This document shows positions 25,502 through 32,030 of a stretch of DNA of 64,000 nt, in pieces (the stretch's first letter is position 1; the number at the start of each line of letters is the position of its first letter). Made by a program: the position numbers and the translations under genes. The DNA is taken from assembly GCA_023410475.1 (NCBI GenBank), contig JAEYPS010000012.1, forward strand, positions 46,471 to 110,470, read 5' to 3'. The stretch is from Bacillota bacterium. GTDB lineage: Bacteria > Bacillota > Clostridia > Christensenellales > SZUA-584. The notes beneath the pieces were generated by a model, which worked only from the letters and a program-made list of their open reading frames with translations, searched no databases and was not told where the DNA came from.

Positions 25502-25859
25502 CGAAAAGGTATTGGAGCACTTTAAAAACCCTCATAACGTCGGAACCATGGAGGACCCTGACGGCTACGCCGAGATAGGCAGCAGCGAGTGCGGAGACAC
25601 TATGGAGATGTATATAAAGGTCAGCGATAACAGGATATCCGATATCAAATACAAGACATACGGTTGCTGCGCGGCGATAGCATCCTCGAGCATAGCGACG
25701 GATATGGCGAAGGGGATGACTATCGAAGAGGCGGAATCCATGACGAAAGCCGATATCGTAAGCGAGCTCGGCGGACTTCCGGATAAAAAGATACACTGCT
25801 CTTTGATGGTGGAAGACGCCATTAAAGCCGCGATAGCGGATTACAAATCGAAAAGATAG
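25494..25859 (+). CDS. Iron-sulfur cluster scaffold protein (IscU/NifU N-terminal type)
   Basis: 121 residues from the ATG at 25494, with GGGGGC just upstream and inside the end of nifS. The scaffold assembles a [2Fe-2S] cluster. Three cysteine sites are present: GSSECGDTMEMYI near residue 33, YGCCAAIASSSIATDM near 60, and KKIHCSLMVEDAI near 103. The start YNEKVLEHFKNPHNVG is typical of IscU. The order Rrf2-nifS-iscU is a minimal Isc operon as found in Clostridia. Confidence 0.95.
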   Translation: MYNEKVLEHFKNPHNVGTMEDPDGYAEIGSSECGDTMEMYIKVSDNRISDIKYKTYGCCAAIASSSIATDMAKGMTIEEAESMTKADIVSELGGLPDKKIHCSLMVEDAIKAAIADYKSKR

Positions 25860-25950
25860 AATATTATTCAGCTATTTAATTGATATTTTTTGAGTTTTTT
25901 ACACACTTTTGAGCAAACTACTACCATGACTGCTTGAAAGGAGTGTTGTT

Positions 25951-26112
25951 ATGAGAGGGAACCTGGTTATTGGCATGATTGCCGGCAGTTTGATCGGCGC
26001 GACCGCGGCTGTGATAGCGATGCCTTATTTTCAGCCCCATTTCAGAAGGGTTGTTAACAGAGGAAGACAGGCGATCAATGACCACGTGGATAAAATGGAC
26101 TCGATCAGTTGA
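25951..26112 (+). CDS. Small membrane protein, YtxH-like
   Basis: 53 residues with AAAGGAG 8 bases before the ATG at 25951. Residues 4-26 (LVIGMIAGSLIGATAAVIAM) are a single glycine/alanine-rich membrane segment, followed by a basic, amphipathic helix (FRRVVNRGRQAINDH). This is the layout of short YtxH-domain proteins, whose function is unknown, although some are stress-induced. It lies 91 bases after iscU and is followed by a hairpin at 26200-26222. Confidence 0.75.
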   Translation: MRGNLVIGMIAGSLIGATAAVIAMPYFQPHFRRVVNRGRQAINDHVDKMDSIS

Positions 26113-26199
26113 CGTTTGATTCCTATAAAGCTTTTAGCTTTTGGGAAACCCGGTCTCACAGCGTTATGCTGACTGTAAAGACTCGGATTATTAACGGAC

Positions 26200-26222
26200 A
26201 AAGCCGGCTTTTCGCCGGCTTT
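26200..26222 (+). terminator. Intrinsic terminator
   Basis: AAAGCCGGC (26200-26208) and GCCGGCTTT (26214-26222) form a perfect 9-base stem with a 5-base loop. The trailing T run is weak. Confidence 0.65.
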
Positions 26223-26354
26223 AGTATTAAGATAAGCGGTAAAAAGTACGATAAATATTACAAAACCATTATTTTTCCATATATAAGGGCAAATGCACTT
26301 GGAAATTTTGCAGAGGTTGGTATATAATAAACACAGGAACAAGGGGGTGTTTTT

Positions 26355-26624
26355 TTGGCGAAATTTGACGAAACGATGAAGTTCTCACTAGAAAAAGAGC
26401 TTAGCAACCCGGCGAGGGAAGTGATATGGCTTGTCTGCGACGCCCTCAAGGACAAGGGATACGACCCTGTCAGCCAGCTTGTCGGGTATATCATTTCGGG
26501 AGACCCTACTTATATTACGAGCTACAAAAATGCCCGTTCTATTGTTAAACGCGTCGAGAGGGACGAGCTTTTAGAGGAGTTTGTAAAGTCGTATATAGAA
26601 AATATATCGAGGGCAGACGAGTAG
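26355..26624 (+). CDS. ireB: IreB-family regulatory phosphoprotein (UPF0297)
   Basis: 89 residues, TTG start at 26355 behind AAGGGGGTG. The sequence follows the family throughout: KFDETMKFSLE at the start, DKGYDPVSQLVGYIISGDPTYITSYKNAR in the middle (two overlapping blocks) and IVKRVERDELLEEFVKSYI at the end. In Enterococcus IreB is a substrate of the IreK Ser/Thr kinase and controls cephalosporin resistance. In B. subtilis the same gene (yrzL) heads the yrzL-yrrK-yrzB operon, and ruvX and yrzB homologues follow here. Confidence 0.93.
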   Translation: MAKFDETMKFSLEKELSNPAREVIWLVCDALKDKGYDPVSQLVGYIISGDPTYITSYKNARSIVKRVERDELLEEFVKSYIENISRADE

Positions 26625-27557
26625 TTGGAATATGCAGTCTTAGGGGAGACAGGCCTTCGAGTATCAAAGCTTTGTTTCGGCACGCTGACTATTAGTCCGC
26701 TTCAAAGAGCGTTCGATGCGGCAGGCGGCGCGGCGCTTATGAAGTCCGCCTATGAAATGGGCGTGACTTTTTTTGATACGGCGGAAATCTACGGCACGTA
26801 CGAGCATATAAAGCTGGCCTTCGCGGATAACCAAGACGTCGTCATATCGACAAAATCTTACTCGTTCGACGAGAAGACAGCGAGGAATAGCCTTGATAAG
26901 GCAAGGAAAGAACTCGGGCGGGATATTATAGACATATTCATGCTGCATGAGCAGGAGAGCGAGCACACATTGCGCGGGCATAAAGAAGCGATAGACTATT
27001 TTCTTAAAATGAAGCAGCAGGGTGTGATAAGGGCTCTCGGAGTATCGACGCACTATGCCGCCTGTGTAAGAGCGGCGGCGGTGCACAAGGAAATTGACGT
27101 GATACACCCAATCTATAACATAAGAGGGCTGGGCGTCGCGGACGGATTTAGGCAGGACATGGAGGACGCGGTAAGGCTCGCGTATGAGGCAGGCATGGGA
27201 GTATTCGCGATGAAGCCTCTGGGCGGCGGGCATCTTTTCAAGGACGTAAAACAGGCGCTCTCATATGCTGCGGACAGCCCGTATGTGCATTCGGTGGCTG
27301 TGGGCATGCAGACCATCGAAGAAGTGAGGGAGAACTGCGCGTTTTTCTCGGGGCAGAGAGATATCGAGTTTTCAGGCAAAGGCAAAAGGCAGTTGATAGT
27401 GCATGATTGGTGTGAGGGCTGCGGCTGCTGCGTCCGCGCGTGCGGCTTTGGCGCGCTGAGCATTGCAGACGGTAAGATTAAGGCAGATCAGCGGCTGTGT
27501 GTATTCTGCGGATACTGCGCCGCGGCTTGCCCGCAATTTGCGATAAAGGTGATTTAG
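26625..27557 (+). CDS. Aldo/keto reductase with C-terminal double [4Fe-4S] ferredoxin domain
   Basis: 310 residues, TTG start directly after the ireB stop codon. Residues 1-230 are the aldo/keto reductase barrel with catalytic-type residues in FFDTAEIYGTYE (Asp and Tyr) and a lysine in VVISTKSYSFDEKT. About residues 262-310 carry two ferredoxin motifs, CEGCGCCVRAC and CVFCGYCAAACP, each with four cysteines. Fusions of this type occur in anaerobes and presumably pass electrons between ferredoxin and an NADP- or flavin-linked reaction; the substrate is unknown. It lies between ireB and ruvX, which are adjacent in B. subtilis. Confidence 0.88.
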   Translation: MEYAVLGETGLRVSKLCFGTLTISPLQRAFDAAGGAALMKSAYEMGVTFFDTAEIYGTYEHIKLAFADNQDVVISTKSYSFDEKTARNSLDKARKELGRDIIDIFMLHEQESEHTLRGHKEAIDYFLKMKQQGVIRALGVSTHYAACVRAAAVHKEIDVIHPIYNIRGLGVADGFRQDMEDAVRLAYEAGMGVFAMKPLGGGHLFKDVKQALSYAADSPYVHSVAVGMQTIEEVRENCAFFSGQRDIEFSGKGKRQLIVHDWCEGCGCCVRACGFGALSIADGKIKADQRLCVFCGYCAAACPQFAIKVI

Positions 27558-27558
27558 C

Positions 27559-27975
27559 ATGATGAAAAGGATAATGGGGATAGACATCGGAGAAAAGAGA
27601 ATAGGAATAGCGGTATCCGACTTGCTTGGCATGACGGCGCAGGGCGTTGAGACGTATATGCGCAAAGGCGAAGGCGACGCAGAGTATATCGCCGGCAAAG
27701 CGAAAGCTCTGGGAGCAACGACGGTTGTTGCCGGCCTTCCGCTGAATATGAACGGCAGTGAAGGGCCCGCTGTGCAAAAAGTGCGAGATTTCATGAGCGA
27801 GGTGGAAAAGCTGGGGCTCGAGGTTAAGTTTCAGGACGAGAGACTGACGACTGTCAGCGCCGAGAGAACGCTTCTTGAAGCCGACATTTCGAGGCAAAAG
27901 CGCAGACAGGTAATAGATAAGCTGGCGGCCGTCTATATACTTACGGCTTACCTTCAAATTCATCCCGTAAGATAA
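27559..27975 (+). CDS. ruvX: RuvX/YqgF-family Holliday junction resolvase-like nuclease
   Basis: 138 residues, start one base after the reductase stop. The RNase H fold has its catalytic residues in MGIDIGEKRIGIAVSD (first Asp), VVAGLPLNMNGSEGP (family loop), VKFQDERLTTVSAERTLLE (second acidic site) and DKLAAVYILTAYL (third). YqgF proteins process the 5' end of pre-16S rRNA and may resolve Holliday junctions. Conserved operon partner of ireB and yrzB. Confidence 0.95.
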   Translation: MMKRIMGIDIGEKRIGIAVSDLLGMTAQGVETYMRKGEGDAEYIAGKAKALGATTVVAGLPLNMNGSEGPAVQKVRDFMSEVEKLGLEVKFQDERLTTVSAERTLLEADISRQKRRQVIDKLAAVYILTAYLQIHPVR

Positions 27976-28047
27976 CTGAATGGGCGTATAGATACATGCG
28001 CCGCATGTCAATAATAAATATGCCGCAAGGCTGAATGGAGGAAGAAA

Positions 28048-28356
28048 ATGAGCGAACAGGACGATATTGTTGTATTGAAAGACGAGGAAGGCAACGATTC
28101 AAAATTTTATCATATCATGACGTTTGATTTTGAAGGGAGCTTTTTTGTTGCGCTTACCCCCGAGACAGAGGTAGACGGAATTAAGAACGGGGAAGTTATT
28201 CTGCTCGAAATAATGGAGGATGAGGACGGAGACGACTGTTACGTACCCATCGAAGACGAGGAGCGCCTCGATAAGGTCTGGAATGAGTTTGAAAGGCTAT
28301 ATAACGAGGAAGACGACGAAGACGACGAAGAGGACGAAGAGGAAGAAGAGAAGTAG
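28048..28356 (+). CDS. yrzB: DUF1292 protein (YrzB-like)
   Basis: 102 residues behind GGAGGAAG. The DUF1292 core covers residues about 3-80: IVVLKDEEGNDSKFYHIMTF, FFVALTPETE, VILLEIMEDEDGDDCYVPIEDEE. A purely acidic tail of Asp and Glu follows, encoded by near-repetitive GAC/GAA triplets. Function is unknown, but the ireB-ruvX-yrzB linkage is one of the most stable in Bacillota. Confidence 0.9.
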   Translation: MSEQDDIVVLKDEEGNDSKFYHIMTFDFEGSFFVALTPETEVDGIKNGEVILLEIMEDEDGDDCYVPIEDEERLDKVWNEFERLYNEEDDEDDEEDEEEEEK

Positions 28357-28396
28357 AAAGACCGCAAACATGTAAGAATGCTGCGCCCAAGGCTTA

Positions 28397-28433
28397 CTGC
28401 CCGCGTAATCAGCGGGCAGAGGCAGGCATTTTT
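28397..28433 (+). terminator. Intrinsic terminator after yrzB
   Basis: CTGCCCGC (28397-28404) and GCGGGCAG (28412-28419) form a perfect 8-base stem with a 7-base loop; a T run follows at 28429-28433. Confidence 0.7.
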
Positions 28434-28657
28434 CGCTTAGCATTTTACGAACTTTGTGCATATGGCTTTAATAAGGAGCTAAATATACGGATACCCGTTA
28501 TTTTTATAAATACGATTTGCGCTATGGAGATTAAGGGCTGCTGCGGCTAAGCAAAGTGTTTTTGCCGTCCGAGCATACCTCAATATGTATGTGCATATAG
28601 ACCATTGTTTAGTATTAAAAGCTTAAATTGCAAGCTTCGTTAATTAAGCGCATCGAG
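28434..28657. other. Non-coding gap between yrzB and tRNA-Arg
   Basis: No frame here reads like a protein on either strand. The stretch is A+T-rich with no clear repeat or RNA fold beyond the flanking terminator and tRNA promoter. Confidence 0.6.
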
Positions 28658-28686
28658 TTGACAACAGATAGGGTTTATATTAGAAT
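28658..28686 (+). promoter_or_regulatory. tRNA promoter
   Basis: TTGACA at 28658-28663 and TAGAAT at 28681-28686 with 17 bases between, 22 bases before the tRNA. Confidence 0.8.
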
Positions 28687-28708
28687 GATAAAGCGCTAAA
28701 ATTGATAT

Positions 28709-28785
28709 GTGCCCGTAGCTCAGCCGGATAGAGTGTTTGACTACGAATCAAAAGGTCGAGGGTTCGAATCCCCCCGGGCACGCCA
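28709..28785 (+). tRNA. tRNA-Arg (anticodon ACG)
   Basis: Cloverleaf can be drawn by hand: acceptor GTGCCCG (28709-28715) with CGGGCAC (28775-28781), discriminator G and an encoded CCA (28783-28785). The D arm contains AGCTCAGCCGGATAGAG. The anticodon stem TTTGA/TCAAA encloses the loop CTACGAA with anticodon ACG at 28743-28745 (read as ICG after deamination). The T arm contains GGTTCGAATCC. Confidence 0.96.
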
Positions 28786-28825
28786 TATGCAAATAACCCG
28801 CCAAAAAGGCGGGTTATTTGCATAT
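28785..28825 (+). terminator. Intrinsic terminator after tRNA-Arg
   Basis: An 18-base perfect stem: 28785-28802 pairs with 28808-28825, loop AAAAA. The lower half of the stem is A+T-rich, with TTATTTG on the 3' side. Confidence 0.8.
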
Positions 28826-29294
28826 ATGAAGTTCTGAGAGGGATTCGAAGGGAGGATAAGAAAAAGGCCGGTGGCACTTTTTCCCGACCCGGCTCGCTTT
28901 GCAGCATCGGCGAGACAAAAGCAAAGGCGCGGGATAGTATGAACAATAAAACATAATCCCCCCGGGCACGCTGCAAAACATAAAAAAGTGTGTATTATAC
29001 ACATACTGTTACCTTAGGAAACTTATAAACACGCAAAAGTCAAACGTAAGTCAAGTTGTGCTGCAAAACCAAGCAATACGCCTCTCGCAAACATATAATA
29101 AAAGAAATTCTAAGGTAATATCTTATACCAACTAAAAGATGATAGGAAAAGAAAAATATAGTAGAAAAATATTCATTTATAGGTTCCAGTATGCATAACT
29201 TCAGACAGTATAATGATTAAATACGTTTAAACGGTTTATATAAAATATATGCCAATTATAAGATCTTTATTAATCATCAAGAGGGATACGGGAG
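28826..29294. other. Non-coding gap between tRNA-Arg and the first GGDEF/HD-GYP gene
   Basis: After the tRNA terminator and the repeat at 28956-28971, the rest is strongly A+T-rich. No c-di-GMP riboswitch consensus, no second RNA gene and no convincing frame were found. Minus-strand frames here are translations of the back of the tRNA. Confidence 0.55.
28956..28971 (+). repeat. Second copy of the tRNA-Arg 3' end
   Basis: ATCCCCCCGGGCACGC at 28956-28971 is identical to 28768-28783 in tRNA-Arg (T arm end, acceptor 3' strand, discriminator and first C of CCA). A 16-base direct repeat of a tRNA 3' end is the usual mark of site-specific integration or of its loss, but no integrase is in the window. 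Confidence 0.7.
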
Positions 29295-31994
29295 ATGGCC
29301 AGTAGTAAGAAGAGACAGGTTTCAATAAGAAATTCTATTATTATTTTATTTGCGATATTAATGTTAACAACGGCGGCTATTATAGGATATATTATATTTT
29401 CGAACTGGATATCCTCTGCAGATAAGACTACGACAAAAATCGCACAGGATCTTAATTCTGAGATATATAATGAAATAGACAGCTATATAAGTTCTGCAAT
29501 GCATGTTAATGATGTGAATCACAGGCTTATTGAAAACGGTATTGTGGATATTTCGGATGAGAAGGAAAGGGACAGATTTTTTGTTGGCGTACTGCAATCT
29601 CACCCCATCGAAATATATAGTTTCAGTTTCGGTACCGAAAACGGCGAATACTACGGCGCGCGCAGAATCGAAAACGGCAATGTCGAAATAATGCATAATA
29701 ACTCACAAACAGGCGGACATTCATGGTACTATTCAGTAAATAACGATTTGACTGCGGGGGAACTGACACAAGCGTTTGGCAAGTTTGACGTGAGGACCAG
29801 AGACTGGTATAAGGCCGCAAAAGAATCACAAAGCCCAATCTTCTCGCCAATATATAAACATTTTGTTATGAACGATTTAACCGTGTCGGCTGCATACCCT
29901 GTTTATTACAAGAACGGCAGTTTAATGGGTGTGCTCGGTACTCATATAACACTATCGAATATAGACAGTTATCTCAAAGATATAGTAGAGGACGTTGGCG
30001 GATATGCAGTGATATTGGAGGGGGAATCCGGCAGATTGGTTGCTAACTCGCTGGATGCCGATAATTTCAACATTCTTGATAACGGCAGCATTCAAAGATC
30101 TGGGGTTGAGCAGATAGGCAATAGCGCAATTATAAAAAGTTTCAACGACTATAACAACGAAGCAACTGATAGCTTCAGGGTATATGACGATAATGAGAAT
30201 CTTAATGTGAGTATTGCCGGGTATCAAAAGAACGGTTTGGATTGGCTTATATTGACGGCCGTTCCAGAAGGCTTGCTGATGGCGGATATTGCAAGGAGCA
30301 TACTGCTGACAGTTTTTCTTGTGATCTGTGCTGTTTTGTTTTCGATCGCAGTATATTTTTTGCTTACATATAAACTCTTTAAGCCGGTCAAGGCTCTAAT
30401 GGAGGTAACCGATAAGATCTCCGGGGGCGATCTGTCTCAACGGGCCGCAGTGGTCAGAACAGATGAAATCGGGAGAATTGCAAACGGTATCAATAAAATG
30501 GCGGACAAACTTGTAGGGCTGGTAGAAAACCTTGAAGAGACTGTAAAAGATCGAACGTCGAATTTAATGAAATTAAATATCGCGCTCGCAGAAAACAAAA
30601 AGCAGCTCAAGTTGATATTGGATTCTACGGCTGAAGCGATATACGGTATCGATATAAACGGCAACTGTACGTTCTGCAACGCCAGTTGCTTAAATATGCT
30701 GGGTTATGAGCACCAGGATGAGTTGCTCGGAAAGAATATGCATGAACAGATACATCACAGCTATAAAGACGGAAGAATAATGTCTCTGTCGGAGTGTAAA
30801 GTTATAAAAGCTTTAACCGACGGAAAAGGCGTACACGTTGACGACGAGGTGTTCTGGAGAGCAGATGGAACAAGCTTTGATGTCGAATATTACTCTTATC
30901 CGCAGTTCAGGAATAACAAGGTTATAGGCGCCGTAATAACTTTTATGGACAATACCGAGCGCAAGAAAATCGAACGGCAAATTAAATATTTAAGCGAACA
31001 TGATTCTTTGACGGGCTTATATAACAGGATGTACTTTGAGAACGTGCTGACTATGGTTGATTGCAAAGAAAATATTCCGATCTCTTTTGTTTTTGCGGAT
31101 GTTAACGGATTAAAATTGACTAATGATATCTTTGGGCATGCCGCAGGAGACAATCTTATTATAAAGTCTGCAAATATATTAAAACGAGCATGCAGTGAGA
31201 AGGACAGTGTAGCCCGCATAGGCGGGGACGAGTTTGTTTTAGTATTGCCCCGTACTGATAAAGAAGATGCGGAAAAGTTAATTGAGAAAATAAGAAGCGA
31301 ATTTTCAACAGAAAAAATCATGTCAATACAATGCAGCATGTCTATGGGTGCCAGTACAAAGACACAAATGTCACAGAAAATAAAAAGAGTTATGGAAAAT
31401 GCTGAAAACGCAATGTATAAAGAAAAGACGCTATTGAGAAAGAGTGTGAACAAGCAATTAATAAATACTATTATAGATACGCTGCATGAAAACAATCCAT
31501 CCGAAAAGCGCCATTCCGAAGTTGTGAGCCAATTATGCAGAAAAATAGGTTTAGCTTTGAACCTGCCTGAAAAAGAAGTAAGAAGGCTGGAAGAAGCGGG
31601 ATTTTTGCACGACATTGGTAAAATATCATTTGACAATGGCATTATCAATAAGCATGAGGATCTGACTCAGGAAGAGCAGGATGAAATACAACAGCACTCA
31701 ATATTGGGCTACAGGATATTGAATATGTTTGATGATACTTTGGATCTGGCGGAAGCGGTATATAGTCACCACGAGACATGGGACGGCAAAGGGTATCCCA
31801 AGGGCCTCAAGCAAAAAGAGATACCTTTACCGGCAAGAATAATTTCTGTTGCAGAAAGCTATGACCGCATCGTTAACAAGCTTGGAGGGTCTGCACAGAG
31901 CAAAAGAGCGGCAGTAAAAATAATAATGGATAATGCCGGAACACAGTTTGACCCTGAAATAGCAGAGCTGTTTGCAAAGCTGTTAATTTTGTGA
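29295..31994 (+). CDS. Membrane sensor with HAMP, PAS, GGDEF and HD-GYP domains (dual c-di-GMP enzyme)
   Basis: 899 residues, with GGGAG close upstream. Membrane segments at about residues 13-33 and 335-360 flank an extracellular Cache-type domain (FDVRTRDWYKAAKESQ is the Cache signature). A HAMP segment (360-412), a PAS domain (about 435-560), GGDEF (565-715) and HD-GYP (730-899) follow. The cyclase motif ARIGGDEF is intact near 643; the RxxD inhibitory site is absent (SEKD instead). The phosphodiesterase motifs FLHDIGK near 771 and HHETWDGKGYPKG are intact. It can thus in principle both make and degrade c-di-GMP, responding to an outside ligand. Codons are richer in A+T than the housekeeping genes. 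Confidence 0.93.
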   Translation: MASSKKRQVSIRNSIIILFAILMLTTAAIIGYIIFSNWISSADKTTTKIAQDLNSEIYNEIDSYISSAMHVNDVNHRLIENGIVDISDEKERDRFFVGVLQSHPIEIYSFSFGTENGEYYGARRIENGNVEIMHNNSQTGGHSWYYSVNNDLTAGELTQAFGKFDVRTRDWYKAAKESQSPIFSPIYKHFVMNDLTVSAAYPVYYKNGSLMGVLGTHITLSNIDSYLKDIVEDVGGYAVILEGESGRLVANSLDADNFNILDNGSIQRSGVEQIGNSAIIKSFNDYNNEATDSFRVYDDNENLNVSIAGYQKNGLDWLILTAVPEGLLMADIARSILLTVFLVICAVLFSIAVYFLLTYKLFKPVKALMEVTDKISGGDLSQRAAVVRTDEIGRIANGINKMADKLVGLVENLEETVKDRTSNLMKLNIALAENKKQLKLILDSTAEAIYGIDINGNCTFCNASCLNMLGYEHQDELLGKNMHEQIHHSYKDGRIMSLSECKVIKALTDGKGVHVDDEVFWRADGTSFDVEYYSYPQFRNNKVIGAVITFMDNTERKKIERQIKYLSEHDSLTGLYNRMYFENVLTMVDCKENIPISFVFADVNGLKLTNDIFGHAAGDNLIIKSANILKRACSEKDSVARIGGDEFVLVLPRTDKEDAEKLIEKIRSEFSTEKIMSIQCSMSMGASTKTQMSQKIKRVMENAENAMYKEKTLLRKSVNKQLINTIIDTLHENNPSEKRHSEVVSQLCRKIGLALNLPEKEVRRLEEAGFLHDIGKISFDNGIINKHEDLTQEEQDEIQQHSILGYRILNMFDDTLDLAEAVYSHHETWDGKGYPKGLKQKEIPLPARIISVAESYDRIVNKLGGSAQSKRAAVKIIMDNAGTQFDPEIAELFAKLLIL

Positions 31995-32030
31995 TTTATC
32001 CGTTAGCTTGTGATATGGGGAGGGGATATT

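Noticed and set aside
28741..29004. Minus-strand frames of 60-98 codons containing ARGDSNPRPFDS or GGIRTLDLLIRSQTLYP
   Set aside because: These are the well-known false proteins made by translating the antisense strand of a tRNA; they cover tRNA-Arg exactly.
28986..29294. Possible c-di-GMP riboswitch before the GGDEF/HD-GYP genes
   Set aside because: Looked for the conserved GEMM segments and did not find them; the stretch is plain A+T-rich sequence.
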